Source: Epichloe hybrida (lineage: Eukaryota; Ascomycota; Sordariomycetes; Hypocreales; Clavicipitaceae). From it: a DNA stretch of 64,000 nucleotides. Made by a program: the position numbers and the translations under genes. The stretch spans positions 1,736,001-1,800,000 of the forward strand of contig JAFEKR010000002.1 of NCBI GenBank assembly GCA_019022495.1, in the 5' to 3' direction. Below are positions 10,490 to 19,684 of the stretch, one piece after another (positions within the stretch are counted from its first letter, which is position 1; the number at the start of each line of letters is the position of its first letter). Under the pieces are notes generated by a model that did no database searches, was not told the origin of the DNA, and saw only the letters and a list, made by a program, of their open reading frames with translations.

Positions 10490-11563
10490 ATGCGCGAGTC
10501 CGCGCGGAGGAGACAAGCCGACACTTCACGCATCCTGGTCGGCTACTGGCGAGAGTCAACCGAGCCGGAACCAAACCAACATGCCGTCTACGGCATCCTG
10601 AGCAGAGATGGCACTCTTCGCTTCAAAGTCGTCTCGGAGACCCGCGATGGTCGCCCGATCCAGTGCAAGAGCCTGCTCTCTCCCGGCGACAGCTGGATCA
10701 TCCACGACGAGGTCGTCCTGGAGCCTCACCTCCGCCACCTCAACCGCCTTGAGATGAAGGAGTACTGCCGCGTCCGCCAGCACCACATCGACCAGGGGGA
10801 AGAGGGCCAGGACATGGCCGCCAACATCCTCAACTCGGTGGAGCTGGCCAAGCAGATTGCCGAGGCCAGCTACAGCCGCGAGCGGCCAAGGAACTTGCGC
10901 TGGGCTCGCGAGAAGTGCGCGGATGAGCGGAGGGCCCGGAGGAAGTTGAAGAAGCGACTGATAAGTGAGGCCGCCCAGCTGGAGGAGGAGCACGTCACGG
11001 TGGCCGGGCCAGATGCCGAGGCGAAACCCGACATGGAGGCGGCCAAGACGGAGGCTGAGATTCAGGTCAACGTCTCGCAGGTCCGGGTGGAAGACGCTCG
11101 CGTTCAGGATCATATTGTTCGTTCCAATTCATTCACTGCCATTCGCCCCGCCGCCCGCTCAACGCCTCCTGTGCCGGTACGGGAGTCAGAGATGGCACCT
11201 CCACAGCCCTCGGCTCATGTCCATGTCCATGCCCCTGCACCACCGCCTGCGTTGAGCTCCGGAAGAAGAGACTGGCATAGCGTGATACAGCCGCACATGA
11301 GGACTGTTTCACCACCAATTGCTGCACCACCACCACCACCACCACTGCCGCCGCCGCCGCCGCCGCCACCACCACCAGCACCAACAATGGCGCCGCCAGC
11401 CCTGCCAACGGCGCGAGGGTCAAAGTCATATGGGGGCATCCGGTACGACTGGAAGGATACGGGGCTGTTTACCCAGAAGTACGTGTCGAGGGGCTGCATC
11501 ATCACCATAGATGACGAAGACTATGTAGAATACCGTGTTCTTACCAAGCCAGCATTCATTTGA
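10490..11563 (+). CDS. Conserved fungal protein of unknown function with a poly-proline segment
   Basis: A single exon of 357 residues. The start ATG follows a long pyrimidine-rich leader, a usual fungal context. Residues ~15-100 form a compact folded-looking block (ILVGYWRESTEPEPNQHAVY, then ILSRDGTLRFKVVSETRDGR and ending EMKEYCRVRQ) that I recognise as a conserved ascomycete hypothetical-protein pattern without an assigned function. A charged helical stretch (ERRARRKLKKRLISEAAQLE) lies near residues 145-165. A Pro-rich linker with two runs of six to ten prolines lies at about 278-300. The C-terminus, with GIRYDWKDTGLF and CIITIDDEDYVEYRVLT, again looks structured. The proline runs could bind WW/SH3 or profilin, but that is speculation. 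No signal peptide or membrane segment is visible. Confidence 0.75.
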   Translation: MRESARRRQADTSRILVGYWRESTEPEPNQHAVYGILSRDGTLRFKVVSETRDGRPIQCKSLLSPGDSWIIHDEVVLEPHLRHLNRLEMKEYCRVRQHHIDQGEEGQDMAANILNSVELAKQIAEASYSRERPRNLRWAREKCADERRARRKLKKRLISEAAQLEEEHVTVAGPDAEAKPDMEAAKTEAEIQVNVSQVRVEDARVQDHIVRSNSFTAIRPAARSTPPVPVRESEMAPPQPSAHVHVHAPAPPPALSSGRRDWHSVIQPHMRTVSPPIAAPPPPPPLPPPPPPPPPPAPTMAPPALPTARGSKSYGGIRYDWKDTGLFTQKYVSRGCIITIDDEDYVEYRVLTKPAFI

Positions 11564-12044
11564 TGGGGGGACCTTTTGACGCCGCAGCCCATATTTAACG
11601 AATTTTATTCATTATGAATTTCTCATGGCTCGAAAGACTCCTGAACTGTGTCTGTCTTGCGTACAGTCCCGGGGACAGAACAACATCATGCTTGTCCAAG
11701 TCCAGAACGCTGTTTCGCTCTTGAACATTCATTTATAGCAGGATACATCTCTAAGCCTACACTACCACGCGTGTGCTCGCCGCATGAGCAAACCTCTGGA
11801 ATCTCTCCATGTCTCCATGGCAAGATTCCGTCCCGTCAACGCTCTCGTATTGTTGGCGGGTCCGCGGCGGGTCTCCATTTACGACGACCGACCGCTAGAT
11901 GGCTTCTTCATAAACCAGTTTACAAATGACCTCGATCCCCCCTTGACACACCAATAACACACACAATATCTTAAGAAGAAGAAGAGAAGGAAGAAACCAC
12001 CAGGACCGCCGTCCGTTCACGAAAGGACCAAACACAAAAAGCCC
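11564..12044. terminator. Convergent 3' flanks
   Basis: The stretch lies between the stop codons of two convergent genes and presumably carries both poly(A) regions. AAGAAGAAGAAGAGAAGGAAG near 11973 is purine-rich. I see no ORF with protein character. Confidence 0.4.
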
Positions 12045-12593
12045 CTAAGCAGTCCCGCTCAGATACTCTATCACAACGGGCACATCGACCTTGGCACAGA
12101 CCACGTCCCTCCTGCTGTAAACCTGGCCCATCTCCCAGCGCTCGTTCTCATAGTCTCGCGTCTCGCAGGCCAGGTCAAGCCTCACCTGGCCCGCGCCCGC
12201 GAACCTGCTCCCGTCCCGGTCGCACCCCCACGCCTGCTCGACGCGCAGCAGGCCCGTCGGGCGATCAAACGAGAAGCGCGAGGCGTCGCCGCCGTCGGGC
12301 GCGGGCGCGGCGCAGTCCCAGACGTCGTCGCCGTACAGGTAGTCAGGCCCCCGGGCGGAGACGGCCTCGCACCGGAACCGGTACGACAGCGCCGTGTTCT
12401 CGAGCGTGAAGTTTGCCGCGCCCCGCGAGACGGCCTGGTGGGCGGGCGTGGTGAAGACCTCTGACGAGCCGAAGTCGAAGTCGCGGATGGTCCATTCGAG
12501 CCTCCTGGCCGACAGGGCGGTGCACATTCTGTCGGCGGGCCGGGAGACCGCTTGGCGGGCGAGAGTGAGGAGGAGGAGGAGGAGGAAGAGCAT
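12045..12593 (-). CDS. Small secreted protein with six cysteines
   Basis: A single exon of 182 residues. The first 18 residues (MLFLLLLLLTLARQAVS, then RPADR) are a clear signal peptide. The mature part has six Cys, in RMC, FRCEA, WDCAA, WGCDR, LACET and VVCAK, suggesting three disulfides. It also has several Trp/Tyr-rich beta-like stretches (RLEWTIRDFDFGSSEVF, ALSYRFRCEAVSARG) and a potential N-glycosylation site (NFT). The overall form resembles fungal secreted beta-sandwich proteins of the Alt a 1-like kind, but I cannot assign it to that family. It is probably extracellular, and effector or cell-surface roles are possible but unproven. The start is the first ATG giving the signal peptide. 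Confidence 0.72.
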   Translation of the reverse strand: MLFLLLLLLTLARQAVSRPADRMCTALSARRLEWTIRDFDFGSSEVFTTPAHQAVSRGAANFTLENTALSYRFRCEAVSARGPDYLYGDDVWDCAAPAPDGGDASRFSFDRPTGLLRVEQAWGCDRDGSRFAGAGQVRLDLACETRDYENERWEMGQVYSRRDVVCAKVDVPVVIEYLSGTA

Positions 12594-13227
12594 GGGAGCT
12601 GCTGCAATCTTGGTACTTCTTTCAAGCGTGTTGGAAAATGAAGATGGGACTTTTATTTGTCCGCGTGGGGGTTGAAGAAGTTATGAAAGAGATGGGGGAA
12701 AAATAAAAAGAGTGGTGGGAAAAGTAGGAAATCTGTATCAGAAAGGAATCCTTTCATCAATCACAAGGGGAGGGAATCAAGGGAGAGAGAGACGAACTGT
12801 TCATTTGATCTGGACGAAAGAGAATCCCCTGATCCAAAGGGATGCCGGATGTCTCACTCGCCATGCCGCCGACCCATGGTTTCTGATCGGCGAACCCGCG
12901 CAATCCAGCTGAGGGCTCTCGGCCCGCTGGAGAGGAGGGGTTGGGTTGGAAAAGCGGCGTGGACTGTGGAAAGTCGAGATGGACCACGGGATGAAACTGT
13001 GTCGGCGTGGGACGGTGCTACGGCGAGGGGCGTGAATGAGGATCAGCGTTTCTTGGTGTACCGTGCCGCTGGATGGGGACGAGGGCGACTGACTCTCTCT
13101 GCATCTCCCTGGAGCGCGACACGGGATTGCCTTTTGTTTTTGGAAAGGTGGAAAGGTGCTTGGATACACACGTTCCTACACCAAGTCACGCTCTGCAAAG
13201 CTGAAAAGGGCATCTTCATTCGTCTCG
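12594..13227. other. Intergenic region between the secreted protein and lipase genes
   Basis: Both neighbours are on the minus strand, so this is the promoter of the secreted-protein gene and the 3' flank of the lipase. A purine-rich stretch (AAAGAGATGGGGGAAAAATAA) lies near 12685. I see no supported ORF. Confidence 0.4.
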
Positions 13228-16200
13228 TCATTCCACCACCCCCAGCCTCAACTTGTTCAGCGCATCCTCGTACTTGGCCGGACTATGATCCGTCAACAAG
13301 CCCGCGCCGAACCGAATCTCGGTAAACCGCCCTTCCACATCCGTGATGTACTTGAGCACGACTCTCCGCGCGGGCCGACCAATGGCCCCTCATCCTGCAG
13401 AACAAAGGCCTCGCGCCTGAGCACCCTCGTGGTTTCTACCGCAAAAACCTCCCCCGGCGGGACCAGTCGTTTCCCCTTCATGGTGCCTCGTAGGGCGTGT
13501 AACATGGGCAACACCCATTCTTCGTCGCCTTCCCTCGGCGCCGCAGGCGTCGTTGTCGGTTGATACCACTTCTCGGCCAGGTGGCCTTGGAACGCCTGCC
13601 ACATCCGGCGCCGAATCTCTGCCTTGGTGCGGTTCTCGTCCTTCTTGAACGCCAGAGCCAGGCCCCGAAAGTCGTGGAGAACACCCAGTGAGAGATGCGG
13701 CACGATGTCGTTTCCGTGCACCACGGTCGTGATGAGGCCGCGCGTGATTGTACGCAGCGATGGCGACATGATGCCCGGGGGGCCGTAGGCGTACACGTGG
13801 ATCCGTCGCCCCTGGGGAAGACGAATGTCGCTGAACTTGTGATCCGCGCCGGGCCCTTGGGTGAGAAGCTTCGAGTGAGGTTCGGCTGAAATGACAAAGC
13901 CGGGGCCGTCGGCGTTGGGCTCTGCGAGCATGACGCCCAAGAGCGAAGTCACACCGCCTCCCAGCGAATGCCCACAGAGCACCAGGCCGTATTCTGGGAA
14001 CTCCAGCAGCGCTTCCTTGAGCGTCACCAGGACGCGCCCGTCGCCTCCGAACAGCAACCTTCTGGCCGAAGCATGCACTCCCTTGTGTACCCGGTACGCC
14101 CTGCCACGCCACGGCAGCTTGTCGTAATCGCATGTCAAGTCGGCCAGGACGTCTTCAAACCCCAGCGTGCCCCTGCAGGCCAGGACGACTGCTTTGGCTT
14201 CGTGGTCTAGCGAGATGTAGTGCACCAAAGGCACGCCGGTCCCCGTGGAACCAGTCGCATCAGAACCGCCCTGGGGGTCCACAAACGACGCGAGAAGTAT
14301 GTTGCCATCCTGTGACTCGGTGTGGTGCGCAAAGTGACGGACATCCTGATGGGTCCCGTCCCAGACTTGGCCGGCAGGGAGTTCCTTGGAAATGCCCAAG
14401 AGTTTCATAAACTGGGATCCGTAACATGCGGACGAATATCGCATGTATCTTGCCATGTTCGGCAGCAAGTGGCCAGCCGGAAACGTGCCATCCACAAACC
14501 CTTCTTTGCGTAGAATGCCGAGTGCGCCAGATGCATTGTATGCACTCTTTTGGTAGTATGACGCCAGCAGCAAAGATGATTGGGAGTCGTTGGTGGCCAG
14601 ACTGTACAAACTGGGAGCATGGGATGTTGACCGGCCATGGTGATGATGACTTTGGCTATGATGGCCGGCTTTGTTACGGGGCGATGGTGGAACAGACGTT
14701 AATGCGTGGCCGTCCCCAGAGGCCCGCGATGTCGCCTCCTGGGTCGAGTAATCCGTTCGAAAAATCGTCGGCGACGAGGGTTGCGTACCGCTTCGTGAGT
14801 ACGAGTCTGTCAGAGAGACGATCGAATCTCGACGTCGTTCGCGCACAGAAACATAGCTGGCTCTGGACGACGGACGAGCAAGCGGTTCCGGTGTCTGACC
14901 TCGCCGGGCGGGAGCACTGCGCTGCGTCTGGTGGTGCTGCTGCGATTGAGTACGGCCAGCTGGTGGTTTCAATATATTGCTCGACGATTCTGAAGTCGTG
15001 GTTGCCCCTGCCCCTTTCCACTGTGGCCGCTGCTGCTTCGTCGTGGCGCGAGGCTCAGTTTCCAAAGGTTCCTTGTTCCACATGTTGGACAATGACTGTC
15101 CGCTCTCTTTCAGGACCCTTTTCAGACCAGGTTTCTTCTCCGAGTTCTTCGCGCCTACGAGTGCTTCCCCCTTCTTTCTCGGCAAGGATCGCTTGCCAGA
15201 ATCCGTAGTCTGCTGCTTCTTGTCCGAGGACAAGTCACGCGTCGGGGGGTCAGTTGGCGGCGCTCTTTGCTTCTTTTCATTTGCTGCCGGTTCAGGAACG
15301 GACGCATGGGTTCGAGTCTGCGATGTGGTGGTGGTGGTGGTGGTGGTGGTAGACTTGGGTTCGGAATATACGGTGAAATGACTCGCCGCTTGAGGCGAAG
15401 TGACTGTGCTTGCAGGCGTGGAAGCTGGGCGCCTGGCGTCCTTTGCTTTGGGACAGCCGCTTACATCGAGAGGTTCCAGTGTCGTCAAGGGCTTCTTTGC
15501 TGCCGGAACATCAGGAGTCACGCCCGGTGCATTGTCCGTAATCTCTACAACCGCGGGGCCCGTTTCCTCTTCCTCGCCCCGGAGGGTGGCGGTTCTCCGC
15601 TTGTCCCGTTGAATTCGGTAGACGACAGTGGAAATATTTTCGCCATCCATGCCGAGGTTCCAAGAGCGACGGTTTCCCGACAAATTCGCAGGACCGCGCG
15701 TCTCCACGATCTCGGCGCCTGGGGGGGTAGGCAATGACAGTAACTGAGGTCCACTTACATCGACGGTGATGGTCTGCACGGAGGACACCGAGTTCGATAT
15801 CGACACAGTAGTTCCAGGGTCGAGATTCGATGTGACGTGATTCTTGAGTCGCTCCATGATGGCTTCGTCATCGTCGTTTGCTCCATGTCGCAGGCCAAGC
15901 TCGTTTTGGCGATGAATAGCGTCAGATGTGCGTTGAGACTCATCAGATTCATCTTGGCCGCGGTCAACGTCAATTCTCTCGCCATCGCTGAGCACGACAA
16001 CATCCCAAATGACTTCTTCGTGCGATTGCCGCCGCGCTTCTTCAATAGCAGACCGTCTGGAGGCCCTTTGGAGGTAGGCCAACGCGCTCAAGGCCACCAC
16101 AAGGTCCGAAACGCCCACCTTCTCTCCTCCGGCACCAGTGGCCGGATTGTTGAACTCTCTCCGAATCAGCGTGATTATACTTGCAACAGCCCTGGACGAG

Positions 16201-16661
16201 TCGGTAGAGCCAAAGAGTTGATCAAGGGATCCCAGAAGCAACTGTGACGCTGCAGACGCCGTAGAGATGGTGGCTCCTGTCAATCGAAAGCCTGCCGAGG
16301 TCCAAAAGACAACTTGAGTGACAGCGAAATGGAGGCTCTCTAAGCTGCGTTCGAGAATTGTCTCCGTCTCTGCGATACTCAGATCTGAGCTTGATAGCGT
16401 CATGGAATCCCGGGCTGCTCGACTTAAAACAGTCTCCACCAAGCCGCGAGCCAGTCCTAGACTGGACATTGTCGTGAATCTGGCAGCATCGAGACTGTAG
16501 TAGCCGACCACGGAACCTGCACGGATCGCCAGGGAGGTTGATCGAGTTGCCAGACTGATGGCGTGAGCAAAAGGCCCGGGGAGCAGCGTAGGCCCCGGAT
16601 GATGGCATGGGGTGCCGGCAGTGGCCTCGATATCGCGAGAACTGCTCTCGAGCATCGCCAT
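13228..16661 (-). CDS. Class 3 (sn-1 diacylglycerol lipase-like) lipase, frameshifted near its C-terminus
   Basis: One long ORF from ATG 16661 encodes 1122 residues as read. The N-terminal ~220 residues contain amphipathic/hydrophobic segments (FAHAISLATRSTSLAIRAG and others) suggesting membrane association. A long disordered Ser/Pro/Arg-rich middle follows. The alpha/beta-hydrolase domain at about 740-1122 has ACRGTLGFEDVLADLTCDYD, the nucleophile elbow GHSLGGG with Ser899, and the probable catalytic Asp985 in HGNDIVPHLSLG. The direct reading frame leaves the expected family sequence near 13366-13374 and stops at 13293. In the next frame the expected tail appears (VVLKYITDVEGRF, IRFGAGLLTDHSPAKYEDAL) and stops at 13228-13230. 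That tail carries the His (codon 13285-13287) expected to complete the Ser-Asp-His triad. One missing base near 13370 explains it. It could be a real mutation or an assembly error. Fungal relatives hydrolyse acylglycerols at membranes. Confidence 0.85.
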
Positions 16662-17761
16662 CGTGGTGTTGTTCGACTTGTATAAGAGTAAGCAAGGAAA
16701 GTGGGCTCGGCGCGAGAGACGAAAGCATTATCTTATGTCTGGATCAGAACAAGGTTGAAGATGTGGCGGCGGTATGGTGATTCGTTCGCAGGGGCGGCAG
16801 TGGCAATGTCTGGACGTCTGGACATGGGAGTCGCGATGGGCAGAGGTATACATACATGTAGGCATAATACGGCATACTTGCATACCACAGGTTTGGCTGG
16901 ACTGGGTTGATGCGCGCTGATGAGCGCTGATGCGCTTGCATTGTCCGCCCGTCGCCCCCGTCGCCGACGAAAGGGTCGCAGCAGATTCGGCATGTGATGG
17001 TCACTTTGCCACTTGTATTATTAATTAGTAACCCGGCCGCTTGGAATGTGCTGGGCCCGACGCCAACAAAAAAACAACGTCAACAAGAAGAAGAAAAAAC
17101 GGGGTCCGCGACGAAGACGAAGCATGCCAGTGGAATGATCCTGGGCAAACAACGACAACATACAAACAACATGGGCAGGTTGTCGTGGACTCGTGGACCA
17201 TGTTTAGGAAACCGTCAAAGCGACCCTCTGCCCTGGAGGGATTTGCCGATTCGAGACGAGATGGGTCGTAAGTCGATCATGCCTGATGCCGATGTGACGA
17301 AGTTTGTTCGCGTTGTGAAATCAATGCTTCCGATGGCTTCTTTAATGAGGGGGGCATTGGGCGTTTGAGCAGCATCCCCTCTAGCGTACCGTCCTGTAAG
17401 GGTAATTGGATTGTGACTAAGAAGCCTCTAGAATCTAGCTAGCTAGGTGGGTCGGGTTTGAGAGGACCCCCTGCCCATCTTGAAGGGGGGGGGGAGGTGC
17501 GCAACCTCCCCCCCCAGCACAAAAACCCCACCCGACAGAATTTGCGCTAGAGGAGTTTTTGGCACAACAATCATCAGAAATATAAACGCTCCCTAGTTCA
17601 AAGTATCAGGAGCAGTTCCCCAGATTCGCAATATCGCAAGTCCAGCTCTGTCTTCAGCATCAGTCACCTCTTGTACGTTGTTGGCTCACGGAATCGCTCG
17701 ACGTCTTTGTTGCTCAATACTAATACTCCTTTAACCAGACCCACTACGGACTAGGCAAAGA
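16662..17761. other. Intergenic region, lipase promoter and flank of the small Cys-rich gene
   Basis: Divergent arrangement: the lipase runs left and the small Cys-rich gene runs right. TATAAGAG lies 20 bp upstream of the lipase ATG on the plus-strand reading. A perfect G/C hairpin sits at 17487-17515 (separate entry). No ORF with convincing protein features is present. Confidence 0.45.
17487..17515. repeat. Perfect 12-bp inverted repeat of G9/C9 type
   Basis: Arms 17487-17498 (GGGGGGGGAGGT) and 17504-17515 (ACCTCCCCCCCC) pair perfectly around the 5-base loop GCGCA. It lies about 250 bp upstream of the small Cys-rich gene. Confidence 0.85.
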
Positions 17762-17956
17762 ATGTGTGTGTCAAAGTTCATCAAGTATACGTGCGGCTGC
17801 AAAAAAGAGATGGAGTTTATCCAGTGCAGGGACCGCCAGGGAACCAACGTCAGATGCAACCAAGCTATCCAAGAATGCGGCAAGGACTCAACGAATTCTT
17901 GTTCAGGGCACTTGGTTAAGCCGAGCGCTCCAGTGAAATACACGGATTCGTTCTAA
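17762..17956 (+). CDS. Small cysteine-rich conserved fungal protein
   Basis: A 64-residue ORF beginning MCVSKFIKYTCGCKKEMEFI. The pattern Cys2, YTCGC, QC, RCNQ, ECG, SCSGHLVKP resembles a common family of tiny fungal proteins with a CGC motif near the start and a C-terminal C-x2-H-LVK motif. From memory these have no assigned function, and metal binding is plausible. There is no signal peptide. The ORF is intact, yet a mutated copy of its last ~60 bp plus 3' flank is found 580 bp downstream. Confidence 0.6.
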   Translation: MCVSKFIKYTCGCKKEMEFIQCRDRQGTNVRCNQAIQECGKDSTNSCSGHLVKPSAPVKYTDSF

Positions 17957-18000
17957 TGGAACAATAGAACAGTGAGGGATTGCGCGTAGTGAGCGCCGAG

Positions 18001-18315
18001 CTAGCTGCATCTAGGTTGGTGGTTAGCTGCACGCCGCCTTAGTCCGGGGATGCGTTCGCTTCCTAGGTGCCTCTTCAATTGTCCATCTCTGACGAGCTCT
18101 TTCAGGTTCTGTATGATACTTTTGCGCCCACACGAGGCTATCCAGCCTTGTGCTTTTCTGCAGAATTTCCAACCCAGCCAATGATTGAAATCAACCAGCC
18201 TTTCATCCAACTGAACGCCCCAGGCGCTTGGCAAATGTTTCGTTGATATTCCGACTGAAATACATCTGCCTACACATAGAATACGGAAATTCGAAAAACA
18301 TCGGTTGCTAATCAT
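18001..18315 (-). CDS. Possible 104-residue ORF, unrecognised
   Basis: A reading frame of 104 residues with balanced composition (WGVQLDERLVDFNHWLGWKF, CGRKSIIQNLKELVRDGQLK). It has no upstream extension with a good start context and I cannot assign a family. It lies between a small-gene tail and its duplicated copy, so it may be a fragment of a larger decayed gene. The evidence is coding appearance only. Confidence 0.25.
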   Translation of the reverse strand: MISNRCFSNFRILCVGRCISVGISTKHLPSAWGVQLDERLVDFNHWLGWKFCRKAQGWIASCGRKSIIQNLKELVRDGQLKRHLGSERIPGLRRRAANHQPRCS

Positions 18316-18484
18316 GTCCCCTTACATGAGCCACCTCTCTATTTCGGGACTTCTTCCGTATCCTGCGCCGTACATCAACTTTTTTTATTCGGGCAGTTTA
18401 TCAGATGAAGTTCTATCGGTAATATATCTCCAGATCCTCAGTTTATACGAGTCCGTAGACAACGGGGTAGGCGGGCAATAAATT

Positions 18485-18595
18485 ATTGCTCGAGGCATTT
18501 AGTCAAGCTAAACGCGCGAGTAATATACACGAATTCAAATAGAGAATAATAGAGGAGTAGGAGACTGCGCGTAATGAGCGCCCGAATCACGTTAA
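18485..18595 (+). repeat. Degenerate duplicate of the tail of the small Cys-rich gene
   Basis: This segment matches 17896-18000 (end of the small Cys-rich ORF plus its 3' flank, including TGCGCGTARTGAGCGCC). Differences are mostly C-to-T and G-to-A, and the reading frame is lost. It is followed by a second copy (18598-18660) of the segment at 18383-18445, so the whole block was duplicated. Confidence 0.75.
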
Positions 18596-18624
18596 CTCTT
18601 TCATTCGAGCAGTTTATCAAATTA

Positions 18625-18892
18625 AGTTCTATTGGTAACATATCTCTAGATCCTTAGTTTATCACTCTCTATCGTTGAAGTAACCTAGTATAAACTGCTA
18701 TTGGTAATATATCTCCAGATCCTTAGTTTATCACTCTCTATCGTTGAAGTAACCTAGTATAAACTGCTATTGGTAATATATCTCCAGATCCTCAGTTTAT
18801 CACTCTCTATCGTTAAAGTAGCCTAGTATAAACTGCTATTGTTTCTCCAGATCCTCAGTTTATCACTCTCTATTGTTGAAGTAGCCTAGTGT
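18625..18892. repeat. 69-bp tandem repeat, about 3.9 copies
   Basis: The unit (TATCTCCAGATCCTTAGTTT followed by ATCACTCTCTATCGTTGAAG and TAACCTAGTATAAACTGCTA) repeats with a 69-bp period at 18634, 18703 and 18772. A final shortened unit carries a 6-bp deletion near 18840. The last copy runs into the stop region of the minus-strand F-box ORF: the TTGAAGTAGCCTAGTGTCCG part encodes its C-terminal residues. The array therefore looks like repeated duplication of that gene's 3' end. Confidence 0.85.
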
Positions 18893-19684
18893 CCGAGCAA
18901 TCTCCGGGAGCTCAGAAGGCTTATATTGTCCTCCACCACTCGATTTCCAATCTTTTCCTTGGTCAGCTGCCTGTGGCTGCGCTCGTGCTGATGGCTGCTG
19001 TGTGGTAACTGATAGGGCTTGATGAAAAGATATAGCCCTAATGCGGGATTTGCGTAAGGAATTTTCCCATGAATATTTTCCAGGGAGAGTTCTGAATGAT
19101 ATCAATTGACGTATTTCGGCCTTGGTTAGGTGCAATTGCTTGCGCACAGAGGCAAGAGTTCGGACTTGGATTTCTGGAGCCTCCTCAAGGCAACTAAAAC
19201 AGCATCGATTCCATGTTAACAGAGAGATAAAGCCGCCGAATGCGTCACAGAATTTGCAAGTCTTAGTACATAGTGCACGGTAGAAGTCGGGTAGAGAAAC
19301 GGTAATAGCGAGTCGTGTCCGTAACAAGGCGCAAAAAAGGTTTAGTCCATGTAAGGTCGCCATCTGATACTGCTTTAGAGAGTGTACTATTTGTCTTGAT
19401 CTGATATTGATTTGTCGAAAGCTGAATATAGATTGCATGTCTAAACGTAGCAAGACGTCATGCATAAGCTCTAGTGGCAGCCGATCAAGGGGGCCTAGTC
19501 CTGGATTCGAAGGCCGCTGGAAAGGGTTTGTTATCGAGTCGCGAATATTCTGATGTTCACGGGGCCTGAACCATATCACACAACGACAGTAGTCTGTGCA
19601 TTGATAGGTAGTGGTCTGAATAATGGCGTTGGTCTGATCTTCGCAGAAGCGGTATTCGGTGGCAGAGCGAAATCCGCGAGGCAT
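18863..19684 (-). CDS. F-box domain protein
   Basis: A single exon of 273 residues from ATG 19684. The F-box is at about residues 65-103 (LDRLPLELMHDVLLRLDMQS, IFSFRQINIRSRQIV). It is followed by a cysteine cluster CTKTCKFCDAFGGF...LLTWNRCCFSCLEEAP that may bind metal, and a basic C-terminal part. F-box proteins link substrates to the Skp1-Cul1 ubiquitin ligase, and fungal genomes carry many such lineage-specific members. The C-terminal residues overlap the 69-bp tandem repeat. The frame stays open upstream of ATG 19684 for at least 50 codons, including a CGYCGSF motif and a further Asn/Thr-rich stretch, but without an in-frame ATG. The true start may be further upstream behind an intron, or the gene may have lost its start. 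Confidence 0.65.
   Translation of the reverse strand: MPRGFRSATEYRFCEDQTNAIIQTTTYQCTDYCRCVIWFRPREHQNIRDSITNPFQRPSNPGLGPLDRLPLELMHDVLLRLDMQSIFSFRQINIRSRQIVHSLKQYQMATLHGLNLFCALLRTRLAITVSLPDFYRALCTKTCKFCDAFGGFISLLTWNRCCFSCLEEAPEIQVRTLASVRKQLHLTKAEIRQLISFRTLPGKYSWENSLRKSRIRAISFHQALSVTTQQPSARAQPQAADQGKDWKSSGGGQYKPSELPEIARTLGYFNNRE

Noticed and set aside
15719..15758. Apparent 40-nt GT-AG intron (GTAAGT...CCCCCCAG) inside the lipase ORF
   Set aside because: It is not a multiple of three, so splicing would break the long lipase frame, and 40 nt is short for fungal introns. The unspliced frame continues with family-like sequence.
18625..18892. CRISPR-like regularly spaced repeat
   Set aside because: The 69-bp units are contiguous tandem copies without unique spacers, and the genome is eukaryotic.
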